The translations under genes and the position numbers were made by a program. This document shows positions 6,039 through 11,369 of a DNA stretch of 11,369 nucleotides, piece after piece. The notes under the pieces are model-generated. The model searched no databases. It was not told the origin of the DNA and was given only the letters and a program-made list of their open reading frames with translations. This DNA is from Desulfobacteraceae bacterium (lineage in GTDB: Bacteria; Desulfobacterota; Desulfobacteria; Desulfobacterales; Desulfobacteraceae): contig JAFLJU010000511.1 in assembly GCA_022712835.1 (NCBI GenBank), forward strand, positions 1 to 11,369. Reading direction: 5' to 3'. How positions within the stretch are numbered: position 1 is the stretch's first letter; each line of letters begins with the position of its first letter.

Positions 6039-6345
6039 TTATGCGGCATTGATCACATCCTGTGCCCACTCTGTAATCTCATCTTCTTCAGGCTCGCCAT
6101 CAATTTTAAGGGATTGGCTTATCAGGCTGGCACCCAGCTTGCCCACCCGGGTTTCGATCTCCTCCTCCCCCCAGGAGCACCCCAAAAGATAAAGATCATA
6201 GAATTTATTCAATTCACCCTCATCTGCATCAGATGCGTCCATGAGGGTTACCTGATACTGGCGGTCAGACAGATAGGATTCAGGTTTCTGCTGTAAACTC
6301 GGTATTGCCTGTGCTGGAGCCAGAGATAATTAATGCTGTATTCAT
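6039..6345 (-). pseudogene. decayed flavodoxin gene (frameshift plus internal deletion)
   Basis: It starts with a good ribosome-binding site (GGAGGT) and ATG at 6345, and encodes M-N-T-A-L-I-I-S with the FMN phosphate loop GSSTGNTE. After codon 21 (ACC) a TGA is reached at 6282-6280. Removing the effect of an apparent 2-nt deletion gives E-S-Y-L-S in a new frame, aligning with the intact flavodoxin at 8340-8786. The second part (6242 to 6039) keeps Y-D-L-Y-L-L-G and I-D-G-E-P-E-E but lost one residue before WG. It also lost about 50 residues between EIE and the C-terminal helix, including the second FMN loop (GCGDSSYTYFCGA in the intact copy). It cannot make a working flavodoxin. Confidence 0.85.
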
Positions 6346-6368
6346 TTTACCTCCGGTTTGTATGTATT

Positions 6369-6617
6369 GATCCAGGATACTGAAAGACAAAAGGAAAATT
6401 AAACCGGCGCATTTTCCACCTCAAATTTAATAGGGGGATAATCATGGGGTAAATTTGAGAGAAAAGAGAGGGAAAGACCGGGTTTAATAGGAATTGTTGT
6501 AAATAGATTTTCCGGTTCTTCCATGCCGATAACATCATAGGAAAATCGGCCAGATGGATCGCAAGAGCCCTGTTCTAAGGCCATATAGTCATATTTGTAC
6601 AATACCGATTTTTTCAT
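6369..6617 (-). pseudogene. remnant of an AraC-type regulator N-terminal domain
   Basis: The ATG at 6617 opens 72 codons ending in FEVENAPV and a TAA at 6401-6399. Reading past the stop in the same frame gives F-S-F-C-L-S, and the joined string APV-x-FSFCLS resembles the beta-strand signature in the N-terminal domains of deltaproteobacterial AraC-family regulators. One CAA-to-TAA change would explain the stop. Similarity fades at about 6369, and there is no room for the C-terminal AraC HTH before the flavodoxin relic at 6345. The family call comes from this signature only. A genuine 72-aa protein remains possible, since an AGG lies just upstream of the ATG. Confidence 0.5.
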
Positions 6618-6627
6618 GAGCCTGCCT

Positions 6628-6656
6628 TTTCCATTTCAGATCCGGATCAATGGAAA
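6628..6656. repeat. inverted repeat between the DUF2325 gene and the AraC remnant
   Basis: TTTCCATT (6628-6635) pairs with AATGGAAA (6649-6656); inside, GATCC (6639-6643) mirrors GGATC (6644-6648) with a 3-nt TCA bulge. No T-run follows on the minus strand. It may be an operator for the former AraC gene or an mRNA 3'-end structure of the operon upstream. Confidence 0.5.
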
Positions 6657-6698
6657 TGCCGCGTCAACAACCCGGGGCTTTTGTTTTTGATACTTGGC

Positions 6699-7895
6699 TT
6701 AATTAATTGTTATAGATCCTTCCGAAGTAAAGACTGCCTGGCTGACGGCCGAAAGACTTGAACTGCCCAGTATTCTTAACGGGGTATTATGCTGATTGCA
6801 CAGTTTTTTTACCAGGATACAGGCATTGTGGCTGTTGCAGTTAACCGGGCAGAGCACCAGATCCGATGCTTTTACCTTGGCTTCAATGTCCGGGCCGGCA
6901 CTTTTGAGGTATCCGTCATGATAGTCAAATTTACCCCCGGCTTTTTCCACAATATTTTTATAGTGGGATTTCATCTTGGTGATCCCGCCGATCATAAATA
7001 TTCGTTTGGCGCAAAGTCGGTACTTGCTGCATTCTTGCCTTTTACAGTCCGGATCGGTCTGACAGGCTGGTGGTGCAATTTCCCCAAAGATTGAAATAAT
7101 GGAATCAATTTCCAGATGCAAGGCCTTGTTGTCCTTCTGGAGACTGGCATATTCAACCTGAAGCCTGTTCAGTTTTTGTTCCGTCCTGTCCAGGGTGCAG
7201 CTCCTGGTTTCCAACAGGGTTTTCATGGTTTGCAGTTGGTGTTTGCTTACAGATAAAGCTGCAGGATCTTTTTTTTGGCTGGCAAATCGATGTTCAAATT
7301 CTGCTGCCTGTTTTTTTAGCCGGGCATTTTCAATTTCCAGTGCTGAGATCCTGGCAGTCTCCTGTTTTCTCAGGGCCACAAGTTTTTTATTCTCCGTGGC
7401 TTTAAGTTGGCATCTCTTTTTTTCCCGGCTTAGGGTGGTCTCCATTCTTGTCAGATTCCGGCGAACATTAAATATCCCTGTCATATTGGCATGGGCTTGC
7501 ATATGGACCTGGCCGAAAACCTCCTGGAGCAAATCTGTATCTGTTTCTTCCCAGGAAATGATTGCATACATCAGAGGACCGACTTGACCGGACTCCAGGT
7601 TTTCTTCCCAGAGGCAGCGAATTTCTTTTTTGGACATCCCGGCCACCAGGTCCATCCATTTTTTTGCCCGGCTGCGGATATAGTTGTTTACCTTTACAGA
7701 AAGACTATTTTTTTCAGAGAGGCTGACCATGATGAGCTGATGGTATTCGTATGATTTGAGTCCTGAAATATCAATACCGCTTTTTTTAAGAATGGTTTTG
7801 TGTTTTTCAACGCTCAGGACAGCGCCGACCACAGGACATTTAAAATGGGTGTCCACCTCCCAGATGTTCAAAAAATTGGATGCTTTTTTAGCCAT
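6699..7895 (-). CDS. coiled-coil protein with C-terminal DUF2325 domain
   Basis: A 398-aa soluble protein. I chose the ATG at 7895 because GGAG lies 9 nt upstream; an ATG at 7910 has no clear site. An N-terminal domain (about 10-140) contains H-F-K-C-P-V-V-G. A long coiled coil spans about 145-262. A Cys cluster C278-x5-C-x4-C-x5-C295 comes immediately before the DUF2325 domain (about 298-390), which begins I-F-M-I-G-G-I and holds L-C-P-V-N-C-N-S-H with C349, C353, C359. The function of DUF2325 is not known to me. The Cys cluster suggests a metal or Fe-S site, and flavodoxin in the same operon hints at a redox or metal-stress role. Both are inference. Confidence 0.85.
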   Translation of the reverse strand: MAKKASNFLNIWEVDTHFKCPVVGAVLSVEKHKTILKKSGIDISGLKSYEYHQLIMVSLSEKNSLSVKVNNYIRSRAKKWMDLVAGMSKKEIRCLWEENLESGQVGPLMYAIISWEETDTDLLQEVFGQVHMQAHANMTGIFNVRRNLTRMETTLSREKKRCQLKATENKKLVALRKQETARISALEIENARLKKQAAEFEHRFASQKKDPAALSVSKHQLQTMKTLLETRSCTLDRTEQKLNRLQVEYASLQKDNKALHLEIDSIISIFGEIAPPACQTDPDCKRQECSKYRLCAKRIFMIGGITKMKSHYKNIVEKAGGKFDYHDGYLKSAGPDIEAKVKASDLVLCPVNCNSHNACILVKKLCNQHNTPLRILGSSSLSAVSQAVFTSEGSITIN

Positions 7896-7949
7896 ATTCC
7901 GTTTCTCCATAAAATTTTGGTGATAAGCTGTGCTCTCTTATGTTCTGGC

Positions 7950-7985
7950 ATATGCCGACCAAACAGGTATGCTCGGCCGGCATAT
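7950..7985 (-). other. strong intercistronic hairpin between the TPR and DUF2325 genes
   Basis: On the minus strand ATATGCCGGCC (7985-7975) pairs with GGTCGGCATAT (7960-7950), 11 bp with one G-T wobble and a 14-nt loop. It begins just after the TPR stop codon (7991-7993) and has no T-run. An RNA-stability or processing element separating expression of the two genes is the likeliest role. Confidence 0.6.
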
Positions 7986-7990
7986 TGTGT

Positions 7991-8350
7991 TTAGGCAGCA
8001 GGGCATACCTCAGGTTTGACAAGATAGTGGATATTTTTTTGAAGGGTTCTGTAAAGAACATTCTGATTCCCATAATGTATGGTGACAATATCCATGGATT
8101 TTTCATAGGCAGCCATGGCCTTATCCCATACCCCGTCCATTGTGTACAGAATCCCCAGATTGTTCAGCAACTTGGCCTCAAGGCATTTGATATTCAGATC
8201 CCGGGCCAGAGACAGGGCATCTTTAATGTTTAAAAATGCCTTGTCAAAATTACCGGCATTACCGGCCTCCATACCAGTTCGGCTCAAGTTGCCGATCATT
8301 TTGAGGATTGATCTTAAGGTGTCCCGGGGAATATCCTTGTTAGACGGCAT
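7991..8350 (-). CDS. small TPR-repeat protein
   Basis: A 119-aa soluble protein with two TPR-like helical pairs: about 24-57 (A-G-N-F-D-K-A-F-L and the A-L-S-L-A-R helix) and about 59-92 (L-L-N-N-L-G-I-L-Y-T, W-D-K-A-M-A-A-Y-E-K). TPRs mediate protein contacts, so this is probably an adaptor. The ATG at 8350 overlaps the flavodoxin stop (8342-8340) by 11 bp, indicating translational coupling and a functional link to flavodoxin. The C-terminal 27 residues carry a lone Cys. I know no named family for this short form. Confidence 0.8.
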   Translation of the reverse strand: MPSNKDIPRDTLRSILKMIGNLSRTGMEAGNAGNFDKAFLNIKDALSLARDLNIKCLEAKLLNNLGILYTMDGVWDKAMAAYEKSMDIVTIHYGNQNVLYRTLQKNIHYLVKPEVCPAA

Positions 8351-8786
8351 TGGTCACTTCCTGTGTCCATTCATTAATTTCAGCCTCTTCCGGTTCTCCA
8401 TCAATCCTCAGCCCCTTGCAAACAAGAGTTGCCCCAGACTTTTGGACCCAATCCTCAAGCACATCCACAGCCCCGCAAAAATAGGTATAGGATGAATCAC
8501 CGCATCCGAAAATTGCAAAAGATTTACCATCCATCGGCGTCTGAGAGGATGCCATTTCCTCGTAAAAGGGTTGGAAATCTTCCTGGAATTCAATTTCATC
8601 CTCCCCCCAGGTGGAACTGCCAAGAAGATAAAGATCATATTTTTCTTTGAGCATATCCACGTCTGTTTTGGATACGTCGGCCAGGGTGACATCATATCCT
8701 TTTTCAGAGAGGGCGGATTCAATTGTTTCAGCTGTAAATTCGGTGTTTCCGGTGGATGATCCGTAGATAATTAATGCTTTGTTCAT
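8340..8786 (-). CDS. flavodoxin (short-chain, Desulfovibrio-type)
   Basis: A 148-aa flavodoxin, the usual length, carrying low-potential electrons on FMN in place of ferredoxin. The FMN phosphate loop is G9-S-S-T-G-N-T-E16. The first isoalloxazine loop is L55-G-S-S-T-W60-G-E-D, with the stacking Trp. The second is F93-G-C-G-D-S-S-Y100-T-Y-F-C-G-A-V-D, with the stacking aromatic. L-R-I-D-G-E-P closes the fold. Resemblance to the Desulfovibrio vulgaris protein is high throughout. ATG 8786 is preceded by GGAGG. It leads an operon with the TPR gene (11-bp overlap) and the DUF2325 gene. A broken paralogue lies at 6039-6345. Confidence 0.96.
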   Translation of the reverse strand: MNKALIIYGSSTGNTEFTAETIESALSEKGYDVTLADVSKTDVDMLKEKYDLYLLGSSTWGEDEIEFQEDFQPFYEEMASSQTPMDGKSFAIFGCGDSSYTYFCGAVDVLEDWVQKSGATLVCKGLRIDGEPEEAEINEWTQEVTNAV

Positions 8787-8814
8787 TTTTCCTCCGTAAA
8801 TGGTGTTAGTTTTC

Positions 8815-8843
8815 TTGATAAATCACTTTAATTTGGTGTGCAA
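8815..8843 (-). promoter_or_regulatory. possible promoter of the flavodoxin operon
   Basis: The minus strand reads TTGCAC (8843-8838), a 17-bp spacer and TATCAA (8820-8815). Both hexamers are imperfect but correctly spaced, giving a leader of about 22 nt before ATG 8786. The stretch 8844-8928 holds only a weak CCCC/GGGG inverted repeat and no gene. Confidence 0.3.
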
Positions 8844-8928
8844 GTCGAACTTAGCTGCCCCTAACAATGGGGAACGGAAAATCTGTCAGGTTATATTTAG
8901 AATCAGAATCAGTTTGTATAAGTGTTGT

Positions 8929-9306
8929 TTACATTTTTTTGGGGGAGGGGGTTGAATTTTTTTTGCATTGGCAGTTTTTGCAGTTGCCTTGGCAGATATG
9001 GTCTGTATTATCTTGTTTGGTGAGTAATTTACACCCTGTAGGAAGAATATCTCCGGCCCGGGTGCCTTTGAAATGGAGTTTTGCCCGTATGCCGTTTCTG
9101 GGAAGATTGGATTCCAGAATAGCCCGTCCAAAGGGAAAGGCTTTTTTCAGGTGACTGGTGTCTATAAATATGGTCTGTCCCTCTTTTTCTTCGTTTAGGA
9201 TCACATTCAGAAGCTCAAATGCTGAGGCGCCGTCAAATACACCATGGAGGTGAATGTGGTAGTCATGGTTTCTTTTTGATGTTTCCAAGTGAAAATTTGA
9301 TTTCAT
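8929..9306 (-). CDS. STAS-like protein with Cys-rich C-terminal tail
   Basis: A 125-aa protein with AAGGA 6 nt before ATG 9306. Residues 15-95 read like a STAS-type alternating beta/alpha domain: a strand Y-H-I-H-L-H-G-V-F-D-G, a helix A-F-E-L-L-N-V-I, then I-F-I-D-T-S-H-L. I make this assignment on pattern only. The tail (about 92-116) has C92 and then C105-x3-C109-x2-C112-x-C114 in Lys-rich surroundings, followed by a Pro/Ser/Lys end encoded by a G-run. The spacing suggests metal or Fe-S binding. The gene lies upstream of the flavodoxin operon on the same strand but has its own strong promoter, and 142 bp separates them. Confidence 0.7.
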   Translation of the reverse strand: MKSNFHLETSKRNHDYHIHLHGVFDGASAFELLNVILNEEKEGQTIFIDTSHLKKAFPFGRAILESNLPRNGIRAKLHFKGTRAGDILPTGCKLLTKQDNTDHICQGNCKNCQCKKNSTPSPKKM

Positions 9307-9360
9307 CGGATTTCCTTATTTTTTTGAAAAACTGTTTGGGCTAACTAACTTTTAAAGGTA

Positions 9361-9390
9361 TTAATAACTTGACGCCAATCCCTTGTCAAG
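9361..9390 (-). promoter_or_regulatory. promoter of the STAS-like gene with embedded palindrome
   Basis: The minus strand has a consensus TTGACA (9389-9384), a 17-bp spacer and TATTAA (9366-9361), with the start near 9354. CTTGAC (9368-9373) and GTCAAG (9385-9390) form an inverted repeat with an 11-bp gap that covers the -35 and spacer, a position suited to a repressor. Confidence 0.5.
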
Positions 9391-9409
9391 CTAAAAAATC
9401 AGCTTAGCT

Positions 9410-9954
9410 ATGGTCGACGCATGTAAACATGCTGTTGTTCCTATGAGGCTGGCAATACATAAGTTATCTTTTCTTATCCGGATAGCGGGGTTAATGAAGC
9501 CGGTTTATCAAGAAATACTAAAAGACATAAAGGCTGGTGTAACGCTTCATGCCGATGAAACTGGCTGGCGAGTAAGAGGCAAGAACTGGTGGTTATGGGT
9601 ATTTGGCACCCCCGATACCACATATTTTACAGTGGATAAATCGAGAGGTTCTGCTGTAGTACGCCGGGTCCTGGGAGAAATCTTTTTCGGGGTGCTGGTC
9701 GTTGATGGGTGGAGTGCGTATTTGTCATTAATTTGTGAACAACAAAGCTGCATGGCCCATGTATTGCGGTGGAAGTGTATCTTCCGAAGGGGCAGGCCTA
9801 TGCAGTTCTGCTTTCGATTTTTGTTACTTGTAAATTGAGAGGCATTGGCTTTCCTGTGTATATGAAAACAAGTTTGCAACATTATATCAAAACGGGAAAA
9901 CCAATGCTATTAGGGGAATATAGCGCGTCCGAGGAAATGGATTTAGCCGCATGA
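9410..9954 (+). pseudogene. IS66-family transposase remnant
   Basis: The first reading frame (9410-9838) encodes the core of an IS66-type DDE transposase: H47-A-D49-E-T-G-W with W-W-L-W-V-F-G, and V98-D99-G-W-S-A-Y followed by the C-M-A-H-V-L-R block. These supply the first two catalytic Asp. After H-V-L-R (about 9768) the frame shifts. From 9769 another frame runs V-E-V-Y-L-P-K-G to M-D-L-A-A and stops at 9954; this resembles a transposase C-terminus and has no start of its own. The region with the catalytic Glu is missing, and so is the N-terminal third, since an in-frame stop lies at 9392-9394. It is an internally deleted, dead copy. I found no terminal inverted repeats. Confidence 0.8.
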
Positions 9955-10051
9955 TTTCGGAAATAGGTTTATTTATTCTGAAATTAGTTTAAGCTTACAT
10001 ATTTCATTTGAAAATTAAATATGGTTATCTAGTATAGAGGTTTTGTTGAAA

Positions 10052-10078
10052 AATATAAACAATATAAACAATATAAAA
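10052..10078. repeat. three tandem 9-bp units
   Basis: AATATAAAC occurs at 10052-10060 and 10061-10069, and a third copy at 10070-10078 ends in A instead of C. This is a slippage-prone AT-rich microrepeat; three units are too few and too short for a CRISPR. Confidence 0.8.
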
Positions 10079-10107
10079 ATAATACAAGCAGAGAGCCTAA
10101 CAAAAAC

Positions 10108-10284
10108 ATGCTGACGTTGCGACAAGATAAAAAATGGTCTGATACCCTATGCCAGAAGTGGCATAACGCGAGCAATGGATATCCTTTCTTTGACTTATGC
10201 CAGAAAAAGAAGCATATATTGCAACATTCAAAAAAGCTTGATCTACTGTGTTATAGCTTTTATTCTTGGCCATGGAGATTTTAA
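10108..10284 (+). other. doubtful 58-codon ORF abutting the transglycosylase start
   Basis: ATG 10108 opens a frame ending in TAA at 10282-10284, so its stop touches the TTG start of the next gene. It lacks a ribosome-binding site and has an odd composition with four Trp. It encodes L-C-Q-K twice because of the direct repeat in the DNA. It could be a short upstream cistron affecting the next gene, but is probably chance. Confidence 0.15.
10148..10216. repeat. paired inverted and direct repeats, possible operator
   Basis: TATGCC (10148-10153) and GGCATA (10160-10165) form a perfect inverted repeat with a 6-bp gap. The left part, TATGCCAGAA, recurs at 10196-10205, 48 bp downstream, where TATGC is again mirrored by GCATA (10212-10216). 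Two related half-palindromes upstream of the gene at 10285 suggest a regulator binding twice. Confidence 0.5.
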
Positions 10285-10899
10285 TTGAATATTGTTTTTA
10301 AAGGTTTATTACAAATTGTGATTGCGGCATCAGTCCTCGCTTTTTTTACTCCAGTGGTCCATGCCGATATTTACACGTATATTGACAGTGAAGGCTTCAT
10401 CCATTTTACAAATGTTCCCACCTCTTCAGATTACAAGTTGTATATCAAGGAAAGACCTAAAAAGCTTTTAAAGCAATCCTTTAGCCACAAGAGATATGAC
10501 GTTATCATTAAAAAGGCTCAGAAAAGGTATGGGGTAGAATTCTCACTGATAAAGGCGGTGATAAAAATTGAATCTTCTTTTAATCCCAAAGCAGTATCAA
10601 AAAAAGGTGCCAAGGGGTTAATGCAGATTATGCCAATGAACTACAAAACCTTATCTGTGAAAGATCCGTTTGATCCATCTGATAATATCCTGGGGGGAAC
10701 ACTGTACCTTCAACGTCTTTTGAGACGATATAAATACAAATTGCCCCTGGTTTTAGCAGCCTATAATGCAGGGCCGGAAGCCGTTGATAAATATAAGCGA
10801 ATCCCACCCTATACTGAAACGCAAAATTATGTCAGAAAAGTAATGAAAACGTATAGCCAATATAAAAATGAGAGATCGTTAAAAAATAACTTCACATAA
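10285..10899 (+). CDS. secreted SLT-type lytic transglycosylase with DUF4124 domain
   Basis: A 204-aa murein-cleaving enzyme of the periplasm. A signal peptide (1-27, likely cleavage after V-V-H-A) is followed by a DUF4124-type segment D28-I-Y-T-Y-I-D with H40-F-T-N-V-P. The goose-lysozyme-like SLT domain (about 85-195) holds catalytic E96 in I-K-I-E-S-S-F-N, the G111-L-M-Q-I-M-P motif and A158-A-Y-N-A-G-P. Such enzymes cut the MurNAc-GlcNAc bond to give 1,6-anhydro ends, for wall remodelling or insertion of envelope machines. The start is TTG, preceded by GGAG 7 nt upstream; there is no in-frame ATG in the signal-peptide region. AT-rich codon use differs from the genes at the left and fits a transferred segment. 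Confidence 0.92.
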   Translation: MNIVFKGLLQIVIAASVLAFFTPVVHADIYTYIDSEGFIHFTNVPTSSDYKLYIKERPKKLLKQSFSHKRYDVIIKKAQKRYGVEFSLIKAVIKIESSFNPKAVSKKGAKGLMQIMPMNYKTLSVKDPFDPSDNILGGTLYLQRLLRRYKYKLPLVLAAYNAGPEAVDKYKRIPPYTETQNYVRKVMKTYSQYKNERSLKNNFT

Positions 10900-11010
10900 T
10901 TTGTCTGCAAAAGTCCCAAAGAGACTGGACATTTTCCATACAAAACGTGAACTATAGCTCATAGTAGATGAATTGATACATGACCGAAGTGGTGCAAGGG
11001 TGATATTTTA

Positions 11011-11040
11011 TTTCCAATTTTAATTCATTCAATTTGGAAA
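11011..11040. repeat. imperfect inverted repeat before the edge transposase
   Basis: TTTCCAATTT (11011-11020) and AATTTGGAAA (11031-11040) match at nine of ten positions as inverted arms with a 10-bp gap. It ends 10 bp before ATG 11051. It could be an operator of the transposase gene or part of the element's end. No gene is seen in 10900-11050. Confidence 0.5.
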
Positions 11041-11050
11041 TTTATAGAAC

Positions 11051-11369
11051 ATGATATCATCTCGCGGTAAGGCATTATCTCCAGAAATAAAGAAAATTAC
11101 TGTTTCAGTAAAACAATATTTTGACCGCATCAAACTAACGCCTACAGAACCGAGTGCAAAACGTACTGCGGATGCTCTTGGCCTTGGGATAGCTCCAGTT
11201 AAACGGATTATGGCAGATTTTAATCGTGACCCTAATTTGCTCGATAAACCCAAACCAATGCGTGGTCGCCCAGTGCATTCTGTTAACGCATCGCATCAAG
11301 AATCTGTTCGTTCCTATATTCTGGTACCAGGGTTGGGTGCATATATATCGGTTACACAAAGGATTGCGG
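11051..11369 (+). CDS. 5' part of an IS630/Tc1-like transposase (HTH domain), cut by the window edge
   Basis: ATG 11051 opens a frame that stays open for 106 codons to the window end, so the product is partial. The sequence begins M-I-S-S-R-G-K-A-L-S-P-E, continues with a helical N-terminal DNA-binding region (A36-K-R-T-A-D-A-L-G-L-G and V50-K-R-I-M-A-D-F-N-R-D), then R71-G-R-P. A helix-turn-helix followed by a GRP-like linker is typical of the N-termini of IS630/Tc1-mariner-type transposases; the catalytic DDE part would lie outside. Family assignment is by pattern. The ribosome-binding site is weak. With the IS66 remnant it brackets the lytic transglycosylase gene, marking a mobile-element-rich stretch. 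Confidence 0.6.
   Translation, partial: MISSRGKALSPEIKKITVSVKQYFDRIKLTPTEPSAKRTADALGLGIAPVKRIMADFNRDPNLLDKPKPMRGRPVHSVNASHQESVRSYILVPGLGAYISVTQRIA

Larger units (their letters stand above)
9955..10284. other. AT-rich gap with short repeats and no convincing gene
   Basis: This 330-bp stretch between the IS66 remnant and the lytic transglycosylase gene is AT-rich. It holds the repeats listed separately and one 58-codon frame (10108-10284). No terminator or RNA gene is evident. It presumably carries the promoter of the gene at 10285, but no clear hexamer pair stands out. Confidence 0.5.

Noticed and set aside
5902..6192. 96-codon plus-strand ORF
   Set aside because: Low-complexity Arg/Ser-rich translation, lies opposite the flavodoxin relic and has no family resemblance.
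6280..6282. In-frame TGA of the flavodoxin relic as a selenocysteine codon
   Set aside because: The downstream frame differs and the gene also has a large internal deletion, so a frameshift pseudogene explains it better; flavodoxins have no Sec at this site.
7195..7587. 130-codon plus-strand ORF rich in Ser/Phe/Trp
   Set aside because: It is the antisense shadow of the coiled-coil region of the DUF2325 gene.
8941..8951. G5-A-G5 tract as a possible G-quadruplex
   Set aside because: Only two G-tracts are present, and it is explained by Pro/Ser codons in the tail of the STAS-like gene.
10052..10078. Tandem repeats as a CRISPR array
   Set aside because: Units are 9 bp, directly adjacent with no spacers, and no cas gene is nearby.

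Overview
The window looks like chromosomal DNA of an anaerobic, sulfate-reducer-like Desulfobacterota bacterium. The main clue is a 148-aa flavodoxin very close to the classical Desulfovibrio type. Supporting clues are a palindrome matching the published HcpR-type consensus, a VKOR-DsbA fusion and many Cys-rich proteins. This placement rests on family resemblance alone; no database was searched.

Left part (1-2830). A 61-aa unknown gene (minus) is divergent from a Cys-rich Crp/Fnr regulator (plus, 474-1214). Between them lies a perfect TTGTGA-N6-TCACAA palindrome. The regulator overlaps tail-to-tail with a three-part thiol-oxidation protein (minus, 1188-2654): VKOR membrane domain, SurA_N-like region, DsbA-like thioredoxin. 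This gene has a plausible sigma70 promoter and a leader of about 175 nt that contains a closing helix, an internal hairpin and an intrinsic terminator. It may be a riboswitch or attenuator of unknown type.

Centre-left (2921-5891). A tight two-gene minus operon encodes a two-domain RidA-like protein resembling FkbO/Hyg5/XanB2 chorismatases, followed by a short, PhzC-like class II DAHP synthase. One enzyme would feed the shikimate pathway and the other would divert chorismate, which suggests a dedicated route to a hydroxybenzoate or dihydroxycyclohexadienoate product. Divergent from it is a 71-aa membrane protein whose promoter has a second TGTGA-N6-TCACA palindrome. The Crp/Fnr protein has the R-E-x3-R recognition helix that reads TGTGA in CRP, so both palindromes could be its targets.

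Centre-right (5892-9306, all minus). An intact flavodoxin gene overlaps a TPR gene, which is followed by a coiled-coil DUF2325 protein. Downstream lie two decayed genes: a truncated AraC-type regulator and a second flavodoxin with a frameshift and an internal deletion. Upstream of the intact flavodoxin is a STAS-like protein with a Cys-rich tail and its own promoter.

Right part (9390-11369). This stretch is AT-richer and mobile in character. It holds an IS66-type transposase remnant, about 330 bp of repeat-bearing DNA without a convincing gene, a secreted DUF4124 plus SLT lytic transglycosylase with a TTG start, and the 5' part of an IS630-like transposase running off the edge. I saw no tRNA, rRNA or CRISPR array.
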